Below, piece after piece: positions 1 through 13,599 of a stretch of DNA of 64,000 nt; the stretch's first letter is position 1; every line of letters starts with the position of its first letter. The notes under the pieces are model-generated. The model was not told the DNA's origin and made no database searches. It saw only the letters and a list, made by a program, of their open reading frames with translations. A program made the position numbers and the translations under genes. The stretch comes from Delphinapterus leucas (lineage: Eukaryota; Chordata; Mammalia; Artiodactyla; Monodontidae): NCBI RefSeq assembly GCF_002288925.2, contig NW_022098093.1, positions 315,266-379,265 of the forward strand, written 5' to 3'.

Positions 1-228
1 ACTCCAATTTCTGTTTCCATCATCAAATTGCCTTCTCTTTTCCAGTGTCTCTGATCTTCTACCTCCCTCTTACAAGGACTTCTGTGATTAACATCATACC
101 CTCCTGGCTAACCCAGAATAATACCACCATCTCAAGATCCTTAAGCACATCTGCAAAGTCTCTTTTTGCCATATAGGTAACATATTAGGATGTGGTCTTT
201 TGGGGAGGCCATTATTCAGCATACCATA
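1..228 (-). mobile_element. ERVL-MaLR LTR remnant (MLT1-like), partial
   Basis: The stretch reads as the reverse complement of the 5' half of a mammalian MaLR solitary LTR. Characteristic blocks are 'atctcaagatcctta', 'cacatctgcaaagtc' and, near 200-228, 'ggccattattc'. The left part runs off the window. It is diverged and has no coding content. The LTR class is recognised from memory of the consensus; the exact MLT1 subfamily is not resolved. Confidence 0.65.
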
Positions 229-349
229 GTATATAAAATCATTGGGTTAAGAAAGTAGGTTTTTCTATCTATATCTAATAGATGTATCACAAAACAAGAG
301 CTTATTCTGAACTTAGAATGCAATAAAAAGGCACTAATATCAAGTCATA

Positions 350-497
350 TGTTTTGTACTTATATAGTACTAATTCACAAAAAACTTTCATATCAATCAT
401 TGAATTTAACTCTCACAATATACCTATACAAGATGTGCTGTTTCACATTTTGCAAATGAATATGCAATCAGAGAAGTGAATAACTTGCCCAAATAGG
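350..497 (+). mobile_element. MIR SINE relic, interrupted at its 3' side
   Basis: A diverged MIR core is visible: 'tgaatttaactctcacaatatacct', the 'cattttgcaaatgaatatgcaatcagagaagtgaataacttgccc' block that corresponds to the MIR CORE, and then a sudden stop where younger elements begin at about 498. MIRs are ancient tRNA-derived SINEs with no present activity. The missing 3' tail was not found to the right of the L1 at 726-1242. Confidence 0.6.
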
Positions 498-511
498 CCT
501 ATTTTTTTTTT

Positions 512-711
512 TTTTTTTTCGGTACGCAGGACTCTCGCTGTTGTGGCTTCTCCCGTGCGGAGCACAGGCTCCAGACGCGCAGGCTCAGCGGCCATGGCTC
601 ATGGGCCCAGCTGCTCCGCGNNNNNNNNNNNNNNNNNNNNNNNNNNNNNNNNCCCGTGTCCCGTGCATCGGCAGGCGGACTCTCAACCACTGCTTCCCAC
701 CAGGGAAGCCC
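512..711 (-). mobile_element. CHR-type tRNA-derived SINE (short form)
   Basis: Read on the minus strand it runs from the tRNA-like 5' end, with GGGCTTCCCTGG at the right edge, to a poly(A) at the left edge (poly(T) 502-519 on the plus strand). It is flanked by an apparent TSD 'cctattttttttt' at 498-511 and 712-725, blurred because the target was itself a T run. It seems to have inserted into the poly(A) tail of the L1 at 726-1242. A 32-base assembly gap lies inside it. Short ORFs across it are not genes. Confidence 0.9.
621..652. other. Assembly gap (32 N)
   Basis: A run of 32 N bases inside a SINE. The flanking SINE sequence is colinear on both sides and the gap is about the size of the missing GC-rich middle, so it is probably a local sequencing or consensus failure and not a scaffold join. 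Confidence 0.99.
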
Positions 712-725
712 CCTATTTTTTTTTT

Positions 726-1242
726 AAACATCTTTATTGGAGTATAATTGCTTTTCAATGGTGCGTTAGTTTCTGCTGTATAACAAAGTGAATCAGCTAT
801 ACATATACATATATCCCCATATCCCCTCCCTCTTGCATCTCCCTCCCATCCTCCTTATCCCACCCTTCTAGGTGGTCACAAAGCACCGAGCTGCTCTCCC
901 TGTGCTATGCAGCTGCTTCCCACTAGCTATCTATTTAACATTTGGTAGTGTATATCTGTCCATGCCACTCTCTCACTTCGTCCCAGCTTACCCTTTCCCC
1001 TCCTCACGTTCTCAAGTCCATTCTCTACGTCTGTGTCTTTATTCCCGTCCTGACTCTAGGTTCATTTGAACCATTTTTTTTTTTTTTTTTTAGATTCCAT
1101 ATATATGTGTCAGCATACGGTATTTGTTTTTCTCTTTCTGACTTACTTCACTCTGTATGACAGACTTTAGGTCCATCCACCTCACTACAAATAACTCAAT
1201 TTCGTTTCTTTTTATGGCTGAGTAATATTCCATTGTGTAACC
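726..1242 (-). mobile_element. LINE-1 3' end, 5'-truncated
   Basis: Reverse complement of a cetartiodactyl L1 tail: 3' UTR with 'aacatctttattggagtataattgc' on the plus strand next to poly(T), then the end of ORF2. The minus-strand reading contains the ORF2p C-terminal block MEYYSAIKRNEIELFVVRWMDLKSV and SEVSQKEKNKYRMLTHIYGI. Only the last part of ORF2 is present, so the copy is dead on arrival, as most L1 insertions are. It abuts the MIR relic on its left. Confidence 0.9.
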
Positions 1243-1305
1243 AAACTGACTGGATTCAGCTTTAACATGTAAAGAGCTTCGAGTTGTCTGCCCTGCCCTT
1301 ATGTT

Positions 1306-1533
1306 AAGAATAAAGTCTGGGGCTTCCCTGGTGGCGCAGTGGTTGAGAGTCCGCCTGCCGATGCAGGGGACACGGGTTCGTGCCCTGGTCCGGGAAGATC
1401 CCACATGCCGCGGAGTGGCTGGGCCTGTGAGCCATGGCCGCTGGGCCTGCGCGTCCGGAGCCTGTGCTCCGCAGCAGAAGAGGCCACAGCAGGGAGAGGC
1501 CCACGTACCGCAAAAAAAAAGAATAAAGTCTGG
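1306..1533 (+). mobile_element. CHR-type SINE (short form) with perfect 15-bp TSD
   Basis: The SINE body is 1321-1518, starting GGCTTCCCTGGTGGCGCAG and ending in a short A tail. The TSD AAGAATAAAGTCTGG is identical at 1306-1320 and 1519-1533. The 5' part is tRNA-like, with an A-box-like TGGCGCAGTGG and a B-box-like GGTTCGTGCCC, consistent with an RNA polymerase III internal promoter. The clean TSD and low divergence indicate a fairly recent L1-mobilised insertion. It sits at the 5' end of an older L1M element. Confidence 0.95.
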
Positions 1534-4500
1534 ACAAACTGAAAATCAACGACTTTTCTTGGACCCATCAGAGAACTAAAGTCCGAGAACAAACTGTTGC
1601 CCTGAGATCTGGAGGACAGTTACATCCAGAGTAATACAGCAACCTGGAGCTGCTTACCTGGGGAAAAAGCCACTAGAGCCACAAACCGGTAGGAACATTT
1701 AAATGGCAATTTTGTTGAACTGCTGAAAGATAAGTGTAGACTAGCATGCAGGTGAGAAAGTGAAGGGAGCTAGAGTTTCACAAGGGCCCACAGCTTCATG
1801 GGCTTTCTCCCTCCAGGAACCTCATCAAATTCTCACAGTGAAGACTGGAGAAAGATTCCTTCGTAGCTCTGGCAAGGAGAGGAGAGTATCATTGTGAATT
1901 ATTCCCAGGGCATTATCCATGACAAAGGTTTATTCTTTAGCAGAAAAGACTCTGTCAGAGCCTTATAGCTAGGAGAAAGGGAGTTTTATTCCACCCCATT
2001 ATCCTCAAGCCTTTCTGTCTCACCTAACAGGAAAAGCAAAATAGTCAACAGCAGTGAGAGCTTCAAGTAAATAGAATGGGAATGTTTCAGTTAGGGAAAG
2101 GGAAAGGAACCAGGAATAAATGCCACACCACTGTATAAACACTTGTGAGGGTCACAGGCCTAAGATACAGGCCCACGAAAAGACTGAGATTTATTCAGAA
2201 GACTATAGAAGTCTGTCATCCACCCATATTTTACCCACAACAGTAAAATTTCAATGTAGTAACAGAACATTACAGATACAATACATACTCTTTCTGAGTA
2301 GGAATACTCAGGGAAATCCAAAAGGGAAGAAAGACAAAATCAAGGACACTAGAGAGACATGAAGCCCCAAGAAAATATAACTATAACTCACAATATATAC
2401 TGTGCTGCTCATCAAATTAAAATCCTGACCCTAAAGTCCTACTTCCCTCACTTTGTTTTACCTGATGCAACATGTCTGGCTTCCAGCAAAAAGTTACAAG
2501 GCAGGCCAAAAGTCAAACACACACACATGACACAACAAACATGCATACTCACACACAAATACTCTGAAGACACCAGGCTATCACCAGAATGAGACTCAGA
2601 CACAAATGTTGCAAGTAGATAATATGCATCAAAAATGGGTAGTATAAGCAGAGGTACACATTCTAAGGAGCAATGAAAAGACACACTAGACATAGAAAGC
2701 AGAGTAACAGAAATGAAGAATGCCTTTCATGGGATCACTAGTAGTTTCCATACAAATCATAAAAGGATCCATAAACCTGAAGATAGGTCAATAGATACTT
2801 TTCAAACTGAAAGGCAAAGAAAAATAAAGAAATAAATAAGCAGAACGGTAAGTCCAAGAGCTGTGAGACTGTCAAAAGATGTAACATATATGCAGTTGGG
2901 CTTTCAGAAAAAGAAAGAGCAGAGAAAAAGAAGGAATGACACAGAGAAGAAGGGGAGAGTGTCGGAGAAGAAGTACATAAAGGTAAAATAAATTCTTTAT
3001 TTTTCATACTCTTAATTGATCTAAAAAGATAACTTTAAAGCATAATGTATTGAGTGAGTATATCACACAGATCAGTGACATGAATGATAGCAAAGTCACA
3101 AGGGACAGGAGGGGGCACTTGAGAAGTCTCAGTTCTAAGTTACCTGCACTATACACAAAGCAATACAATGTATTTGATGGTGATCATGCAAGATATCAAC
3201 TCAACTATATCAATAAGCACTTTATATGTGAACGTCCTAACTACACCACTGACAGAGATTTTCAGAAAAGATAAAAACTTAACCCAAATATACATTATGT
3301 AAAGGAACCACACTTAAAGTACAAAGAATCCACTAAGTTAAAAGTAAAAGAACAGAAAAAAAAGTATACCATGCTAACAATAACCAAAAGAAAGCTGGAG
3401 TAGCTGTATTAATTTCAGACAAAATCAACTTCAGAACAAGGATGAATATCAGGTTTAAAGAGGGCATTATATAATGATAAAGGGGTCAATTCTCCAAGAA
3501 GATATCATAATCCTAAGTGTGTATGCATGTGACAAAAGAGCTTCTAAATACATCCAGCTAAAGTTAAAATTTAAAGGAGTAATAGACAATTGCACTATTA
3601 TACTTGGGGAATTCAATGCCCTTTTATTCAGTAACTGGTTAAGCCTGAATTAAATCAATAAGGATATGAACTGAACAGCATTATCAACCAACCTGATCTA
3701 ACTGACATTTATAGAATACAACATACAAACGATAGCATAATACATATACCTTCTTCTCAATCTCACGTGAAACATTCACAAAACTAAACAGTATTATTGG
3801 CCATAAAAGCCCTTAACCAATTAAAAAAAAATAGAAATCATACAAATTAAGTGCTCAGACAATGGAATTGAACTAGAAATCAACATCTGAAAGACATCTG
3901 GAAATTCCCAAATATCTGCAGATTAAAGGACACACTTTTAAATAAATATATGTATTAAAAAGGAGGAAGCATAAGAAAACAGTAACTTAAGCTCTGCACT
4001 AGAAATCTTGAGAAAGAAGAGCAAATTAAGTCTAAAATTTTTTAAAAACTGTAAATTTGTCCTCTACTATCAACTTATTTTTTTAACCTGGAAATGTCCT
4101 TGATTCTCTCATCTGAATTTTAAAGTATTTTCAGTATACTGTTAACAAGAATAAAAAAGGAAATAATAAAATTAGAGCAGAACTCAACAAAATTGAGGAA
4201 AAAAAGGGAAATTTAAGAAACCAAAAGTTTTTTTTTTTTTTTATAAAGCATGAATAAAACTGATAAATCTCTAGTGAGGCTAACAAACAAAAAATAGATA
4301 AGATACAATTACAAATATCAGAAATGAAAAGTGGTTTATCACTATTAATATGTGGACATTAAAAGTTAACAACGGAAAATAATAAATTTATGCACATACA
4401 ATTGAAAATTTAGATGTAATGGATCAATATCACATTTACCAAAATTCACTCAAAGAGAAATAGGTAACGTTAGTATCCTGTTACCTGTAAAAAAATTCTA

Positions 4501-5190
4501 TCAATAACTGAAAAATCTTTCAAATAGAAAGCACCAAACTTAGATGATTTCACTAATTAATACTATGAAATATTTAAGGAAGAAACAATGTTCATTCTCC
4601 CAAATCTCTTCAAGAAAATAAAAGCAAGAGAATCAATCTTTACTCATGCTGTGATGCCAGCAAAACAGAAACAAAACCAGATTCAAATATGACAAGAAAG
4701 AAGATTACAGACCAAACTCCTTCAGAAAATTCGCACAAAATCCTCAACAAAGCCAACAAACTATAAAAGGAATTATTCACCAAGACAAAGTGGGATTTGT
4801 TCTAAGTATACAAGGCTGTTTCAACATGCAAACTTCATAAATTTAACCTACTATATCTGCAAGTTAAAGGAAAAAAAATCATATAATCATGTTCATGGAT
4901 ACAGAAAAGCTATTTGAAAAATCCAATACCCATTCATGATAAAATTTTCACAAATGTTTCAATTAAGGAATATTCTAAAAATTACCTGATCAGTACTCTT
5001 CAAAACTGTCCAGGTCATCAAAAAACAAGGAAGTCTGAAACATAATGAATAAACATAATGTAGTTTTCTGAAACAGGAAAAAGAACATTAAACAAAACTA
5101 AAGAAATCTGAATAAAGTATGTACTTTAGTTAATAATTATGATATATCAATACTGGTTCCTTAATTGTCACAAACATACTATATTAATAC
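1534..5190 (+). mobile_element. Ancient L1M element, decayed (5' region, ORF1, ORF2, 3' UTR)
   Basis: A long plus-strand L1 in many broken frames. At 1545-2100 the sequence matches an old L1 5' region (GACTTTTC...GGACCCATCAGAGAAC). Around 2785-2915 it resembles ORF1 coding sequence ('tcaaactgaaaggcaaagaaaaata', 'ctgtgagactgtcaaaagatgtaacata'). From about 3390 it resembles the ORF2 endonuclease/RT region ('gaaagctggagtagctgtattaatttcagacaaaatc', then 'caagtggg'-type RT blocks near 4780). About 5100-5190 is the 3' UTR ('aaatctgaataaagtatg'). Frames are destroyed by stops and indels. A foreign 75-bp block sits at 4071-4145. The start is approximate. Confidence 0.75.
4071..4145. repeat. 75-bp segment duplicated at 5492-5586 (copy 1)
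   Basis: This block interrupts the L1 ORF2 reading and is about 80-85% identical to 5492-5586: both share CAACTTATT...TTTTAACCTG, AAATGTCC, TGATTCTCTC, and TTTTAAAGTATTTTCAG, ending ATACTGTTAA. Copy 1 lacks about 20 bases present in copy 2 before ATACTGTTAA. Origin unknown. Confidence 0.7.
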
Positions 5191-5199
5191 AAAGTAATT

Positions 5200-5491
5200 T
5201 TTTAATTAATTAATTTATTTATTTTTGGCTGTGTTGGGTCTTCATTGCTGTGCTCAGGCTTTCTCTAGTTGCAGCGAGTGGGGCTATTCTTCCTTGTGGT
5301 GTATGGGCTTCTGACTGCGGTGGCTTCTTCTTTGTTGTGGAGCACAGGCCCTAGGTGCGCGGGCTTCAGTAGTTGTGGCATGCGGGCTTAGTTGCTCTGA
5401 GGCATGTGGGATCTTCCCTGACCAGGGCTCGAACCCATGTCCCCTGCATTAGCAGGAAGATTCTTAACCACTGCCCCACCAGGGAAGTCCC
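5200..5491 (-). mobile_element. CHR-type SINE (long form), older copy
   Basis: Reverse complement of the long CHR SINE: the 'ttggctgtgttgggtcttcattgctgtg' tail is at the left, and the tRNA-like head with the 'accagggctcgaaccc' B box and 'accagggaagtcc' start is at the right. It is more diverged than the short-form copies in this window, and no clear TSD was found. It interrupts the tail of the L1M element. Confidence 0.9.
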
Positions 5492-5586
5492 CAACTTATT
5501 ATTTTAACCTGAAAATGTCCCTGATTCTCTCATTTCAATTTTAAAGTATTTTCAGACCTTAAAAGATTCAGTTACCATACTGTTAA
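5492..5586. repeat. Segment duplicated at 4071-4145 (copy 2)
   Basis: Full version of the block seen inside the L1 at 4071-4145, directly against the SINE end. It may be a fragment of the opposite strand of an old L1, or a locally templated duplication; I cannot decide from sequence alone. Confidence 0.65.
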
Positions 5587-5926
5587 TATACATAAACCTT
5601 TATTTCAAATAAATCTTTTTCAGCACAGTAAAAGAGCATGTGCACATGTGTGTCCACGTGTGTGTATGTGTTTTGGCAGTTTATATATTTCGCCAACAGA
5701 TTCTATGAATTACTCATAGTTTTGAAATGTGTCAACTGCCAGGATAATGAAGAAGTGTTTTATATGACTGCTTCTTTGAAGGTAGAATCAAGTGGATTTC
5801 TTCCAAATATTCCATGAGAAAAAAATAGTTTAACTGGGGGTTAATTATTACTTCAATCCCTTTGATTTGCTCCATTTAACCAAAAGCCATGGAATAAAAT
5901 ATCTTTCACACACTAAATTTTGGGGA

Positions 5927-5964
5927 GTGTGTACATGTGTGTGTGCACGTGCGTGCACACACAC
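5927..5964. repeat. TG/CA alternating tract
   Basis: Alternating purine-pyrimidine DNA switches from GTGTGTACATGTGTGTGTGC to CACGTGCGTGCACACACACG. It is nearly self-complementary, so it could adopt Z-DNA or a cruciform. A shorter TG-rich run lies at about 5638-5670. Confidence 0.85.
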
Positions 5965-6456
5965 GAAGGTATGTGCACCTTTGGGGCACTGGCATAACTT
6001 TTAATTTTTTCCCTTTGATACCATGTAAGTAAAGATGTATTAATATAATGAAACAAACAGAAACGCATACAAAGAGCACCAGTCAGTACTATTTTTTGAA
6101 AGGAACACACAGGCCAGGTTATTTGAAAGTTGTTGATATCACTGCCCTACCCAAGAGAGGAGACCGATATTGCGGCTTTTCTTGTTTTCCAACATTGCTT
6201 TCTAAGAAAGTAGAAAATGAAGATTGATGGTGTTATTGAAATCTAAATTGAACTATCCTATGACTTAATCCTTTCCACATGAACCAGTAACAACTGTTGT
6301 CCTAGCCTGTTTTAAAATATTCTCAGTGGATTATATTAGAAAGAAGAAAATTTATCTTTGAGCATCTTAAATTAGAAAATCTCTCCCAAATCCTTAATGG
6401 TTTAGTTTTCTCGTCATCTCTCACCCTCGTATCTATGCTTCCAGGCTGTATTTAAA

Positions 6457-6553
6457 ACAAAAAGAAAAAGAAAAAAGGAAGGAAGGAAGAAAAAAAGAAA
6501 GAGAGAGACAGGGAGAGAGGGAGGAAGGGAAGGAGGGAGGGAGGGAGGGAGAG
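6457..6553. repeat. Polypurine low-complexity tract (A/G-rich, GGAA and GGGA units)
   Basis: About 97 bases almost wholly purine on the plus strand: A-rich AAAAAG units, then GGAA units, then GGGA units. The complementary polypyrimidine strand gives a spurious minus-strand ORF of PPSLPPSLPPSLP type. Such tracts are slippage-prone and can form triplex DNA. Confidence 0.9.
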
Positions 6554-8425
6554 AACAGAAAACTCTAACCTTTTTGTGACTCGGTGCCCAAAGCAATTCA
6601 CCTACGTAACTGCCCTCAGAATGTTTTCCAAAATGCCCATATCTATAAAAAGGTTAAGGAGGGAAAGCAGCTGTATGAAATATGTTATAAATTCTAAAAA
6701 TGATGAGAGTGTTTTTAAGTAAAGAATGGATTCTGAATATGATAATGTTCTTAGTTTAAGTTCATTTTGGAAATATTGCTCTTCTCTTCAAGAATAATAT
6801 TTAGAATACAAATTATCTATAGTCTTGTTAAAGTCCCATAGACATATATAATTATATTTTTCTACAATTTTTAAATTACAGATTTTGATTACTACACAGA
6901 GTAGACTTGCACATTTCCTCATGTATATATCCATATTCATTGTCAAATAAAATTGCCTATACTTTATTTTATAAAATATTAAGCATATATAACAAAAACG
7001 TGGCTTATTTTAAAATGATAAAAAAAGCATGTTACCTAACATATTTGTTAGATAATAAATTTGTTGAATGTTACCTAACATGTAATAACTAACATGTTTA
7101 TTTTTCATAAAGCTTATGAAGAAATTACCTTTGAAGTACTTTAATTTTTTCTATTCTTTTTTAAATGTGTCTGGGTTACTCTTGGTTCTTTGCTCTTCAA
7201 TAGACAGATAGATAAAGTTTGAAATATATAACAACTTAATTTCTCCCTATTTTATTTTTCTTGATCTTATTCACCTGTGATAAGAATAACATATACAATA
7301 ATTTATTAGATGCCCATTCTTTTCAAACTTTAAAACTTTGTTAGAGCAAACTGCATATTTAGAGCAGAAATCAAAAGTTGAACAAAGAAAGAAAAATAAA
7401 AATTTGGTGTGACCAGTTTTACAAAACACAATGGATTAATTTCTACTTTCACACCATAAACTTTATATCTGGGCAGAGGAATTCATTGTGCTGCAGGTTA
7501 AGCAACATTAAATTTTAAAACACCACCATGATTTTATCCTATGAGCATTTAAGAAACTTTTATATTTTAGCCCAGTTACATATTTAATGGGTTACACTCT
7601 GCTAGGCAGCAGCAGCATTAAGAAACTTCTGAATAATTGAGGTCTATGGGAATGACATATAGGAACATTATTAGGATTTTTCATTTTTTATTACAGTCAA
7701 TTACACTGATATGCTAATAACTTTTGAGATCATGCATTTATCTGCTTAAGAGAGCAGGCAGGAAAAAATTATCTGTGTTCTAAGCCACAGAATATAGTAG
7801 CACAGAAATATTCACAACGAAAATTTCAATGATCTTGTTTACTCAGCAGATTAAGTCTGGTGACAAGAGGTACAAATGGTTTAGCTATTATTCACCAAGC
7901 CTCTTAAATAACATTAATGGCTACAACATTAGTAAATGTTGATCTTATTCACAACAGTGAATAAGTAAATAGTGATAGTAAATCTGTGTCTATCTTATAA
8001 TTTATACCTGCTCAGGCAAAATACAACCATGTTATTTCAAGGCATAGTGCAGGGCTCTTAGGGTCCCACTCCCCAAGACTGCAATTGCAGTTTGCAAAAA
8101 CCATGCATCAGTATTGGGTAATGTGCGAAGGTATCAGCTAACCATGTATATGTTCAAAGTTTGTAGAAACAATTAGCTTTTATTCATCAGAGTTTATCCA
8201 TCACGTTACATTATGATCTGGCTATCTTGAGATACAGTCCTCTTCCTATCATGAAATCGGTTGCAAGGGATTTAGATGTCTGAATTTCACATTGTTTTCT
8301 TACTTTCTTTCCATTATTCTTGCCTCAACCCTCACTTGATTTAGGCTGGCCCATACAATCATATATCACATCTCTGTCAGCCCATAAAGAAAGTCACAGA
8401 AGTGACAGAGGTGTTAGCTAAAGCT

Positions 8426-8692
8426 ACAGTTTGGTTTCTTCTGAGACCTTCTCCTTGGCTGCCTTCTGAGTGTGTCACCACATGGTCTTTCTATATGCAG
8501 GCCTCCTGAGTATCTCTTCCTCATCTTGTAAGAACACTAGTCATACTGGATTAGGCACCACTCTTAAGAGCCTCATTTTAACTTAATCACCTCTTTAAAT
8601 AGCTTATCTCCAAGTCTGGTTATATTCTGAGGTACTGGATTTGGGACTTCAAAATAAGATATTTGGAGACACAACTCAGCTCCTAACAATGG
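8426..8692 (-). mobile_element. MLT1-type MaLR LTR
   Basis: The reverse complement reads as an MLT1 LTR, from TGTTAGGAGCTGAGTTGTGTC at the right edge through the 'cctcagaatataacc' and 'aggtgattaagttaaaatgagg' blocks to a GAAACCAAA block at the left edge. The 3' end of the LTR (polyadenylation part) was not found to the left. Non-coding remnant. Confidence 0.75.
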
Positions 8693-8719
8693 GCCTGTGG
8701 TGGAAAGTTAAATTCAATC

Positions 8720-8921
8720 AGAAAATGCTACAGGGAACGCTGCTCAATATTCTATAATAACCTAAATGGGAAAAGAACTTAAAAAAGAATAGATACATGT
8801 ATGTATATGTATAACTGAATCACTTTGCTGTACACCTGAAACTAACACATCATTGTTAATAAACTATGCTCCAATATAAAGTAAAAAATCAAAAAAAGAA
8901 AAAGAAAGAAAAAGAAAATGC
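8720..8921 (+). mobile_element. LINE-1 3' end, short 5'-truncated copy with 9-bp TSD
   Basis: The body is about 8729-8912: L1 3' UTR from CAGGGAACGCTGCTCAATATTC through TATGTATATGTATAACTGAATCACTTTGCTGTAC to an impure A/G-rich poly(A) tail. The repeat AGAAAATGC at 8720-8728 and 8913-8921 is a plausible TSD. Only 3' UTR is present, so there is no coding capacity. Confidence 0.85.
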
Positions 8922-9715
8922 CAATACCTTAAAAAAGTCTTGGGGAAAGAGAATGTAAGGGATTGCAGTAATTCATCACGGCTAGAGAAGGGACTTGGAG
9001 GGAGCCAGAAATGGCAAGAGACATTGTAAGGCAAGCAGGACCAGAGGACCAGATCATAAAATCCTCAAAGCCAAGTGGTTACCAAAATCCATGTTCTTCT
9101 CTTTCTCCTGAGCACACAACCTGACTTCATTTTTCAGGCTCCTTTTCAGCTAGATGTTACCGTGGAACTAATTTCCAGACAACAGAAAATGAGTGTCATT
9201 TCTAGGCTTTTAGAAAGCAGCAGTGCCTTATTAAGTTATTCATGATTTTTTTTTTCCTGATGGCTTGAACCAGATTATAAAGAGCCAGAAGACAGAAAAA
9301 ACGTGGGTCCCTGAATCAGTATACAGCAGGGATCTATCTAAAAAGCTAGCAACATCCATGTGGCTGATTCATAAGCAAGAAATTTAACATAGTCTGTCAC
9401 CAAGTCACTGTATACTTTGGGGAATTTATTTGATTCTACAGCCTAATCTACCCTAACCTGCCTATATAATTGGATTTATATATTTCCTGAAAACACTTGA
9501 AGTGTTAGAAAATTGAAAGAAGGGGAGTGATCTCATCAATTCTGATTTAGAAACTGTACTCTATACACAGTGAGAAGCACAGATTAAAGGGGCATACCTC
9601 TAGACAAATCTGGGTCTCAGTAATCATCATGAAATGATAATAGCCTGAACCAGTGCGTGGGGATTTAAAAATGGCAGAAAAAAATGACAAAATATTTTAT
9701 TATCAAATCTATTTT
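8922..9715. other. Unassigned DNA
   Basis: I see no gene and no repeat that I can name with confidence. A 9-bp T run at about 9247 is the only low-complexity feature. Confidence 0.6.
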
Positions 9716-12454
<2,739 letters not shown>

Positions 12455-12731
12455 CTTTTTTCTTTAATTTTATTTATTTATTTTTGGCTGTGTTGGGTCT
12501 TCATTTCTGTGCGTGGGCTTTCTCTAGTTGTAGCGAGCACGGGCCACTCTTCATTGCGATGCACGGGGCTCTCTTGTTGTGGAGCACAAGCTCCAGACGT
12601 GCAGGCTCAGTAGTTGTGGCTCACGGGCCTAGTTGCTCCGCAGCATGTGGGATCTTCCCAGACCAGGGCTCGAACCCGTATCCCCTGCATCGGCAGGCAG
12701 ATTCTCAACCACTGCGCCACCAGGGAAGCCC
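12455..12731 (-). mobile_element. CHR-type SINE (long form)
   Basis: The minus-strand reading starts GGGCTTCCCTGGTGGCGCAGTGG at the right edge and ends in the TTGGCTGTGTTGGGTCTTC-complement tail plus A-rich tail at the left edge. It lies directly against the right TSD of the neighbouring L1. TGATTTTT on both sides (12447-12454, 12735-12742) may be the SINE's own TSD, in which case it landed in the copied L1 target site. Confidence 0.92.
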
Positions 12732-12742
12732 AAGTGATTTTT

Positions 12743-13599
12743 ATACAGTAGGAGAGATGGCAGAAGCGGAGAAGGAAAAGAAAGATTCCAGAGTGATATC
12801 CAAGTGTCTACTTTGACAGCTGGTTGAATTAGATCTTGTGCGATGAGGAGTGAAGATGTACAAATAATGTGGTCAATTTTAAACAAATTTAAGTGTCCAG
12901 GCAACTTCTACGTGGAGATGTGAGTGAGCTTGATATACAAGTTTGTAACTCAAGAGAACAACATGAGTTGAAGATAAAGATCTGTGAAACTGAGAAATCT
13001 ATTTGCATTTTTTCTTTCTACAGGTGAATACTATCAATCTGGATCTTTGACTCTTTCCTAGTCAAATCTCTCGCAGAATTCTCATGCAGAAGTTTAGCGT
13101 GAATATTTGATGTATTGAACTAGCCAACATTTTTATTATTTCTCTAAAATATTGGGAAGAGAAAATAAAATATATAGAATAAAAATATTATAACAAATAT
13201 AGTCATGTGTAATTTATGAAAAAAATCTGTGAAATATTTTACCAAAAGTAAACAGTATCTAATTATTTTGGGCTCTCTGTTCTTCTATGTATTGACACAT
13301 GTATGTCTGTGTGTGTGTGCTCTTACATGCATTGCTACATATGTGTGTGTGTGTGTATGATTCAGATTGTCAAGAGAAATTCTTTGCAGATTTTTGTTTG
13401 ATTTTATTTATTATGGATTTTATTCAATATGTATTGTACTGAACCTACCGGAAAACTTCTTGAGAACTGACATCTTAATAAAAAATGTTCTAACCGATAA
13501 CATATTATATGTCTCAATTTACTTAAGTCTTACTTAATATATTTTAATAAGGCTTGTAATATTTCCATACTGGTCTTATACAGCTTTTGTTATGTATAT
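12743..13599. other. Unassigned DNA with TG repeats
   Basis: No gene recognised. Short interrupted TG microsatellites lie at 13305-13319 and 13339-13357. The part around 12800-12980 has the feel of an old unplaced mammalian repeat, but I could not name it. Confidence 0.55.

Larger units (their letters stand above)
5587..8425. other. Unassigned AT-rich DNA
   Basis: No gene or confidently named repeat was recognised, apart from the low-complexity tracts listed separately. Imperfect short repeats occur at about 7030-7096 (GTTACCTAACAT twice, with nearby TTGTTAG and AACTAACATG). Short ORFs here have no recognisable protein similarity. Confidence 0.6.

Noticed and set aside
499..791. ORFs of 63-82 codons across the SINE and gap
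   Set aside because: They are translations of the CHR SINE and poly(T), the same peptide patterns recurring at each SINE in the window (for example 1339-1542, 19871-20089, 26557-26829, 62818-63033). No gene.
1321..1400. tRNA gene suggested by A-box and B-box-like motifs
   Set aside because: The tRNA-like head belongs to the CHR SINE; cloverleaf stems are degraded and the same sequence recurs with TSDs and A tails.
6414..6596. Proline/serine-rich minus-strand ORF
   Set aside because: It is the translation of a polypurine/polypyrimidine low-complexity tract.
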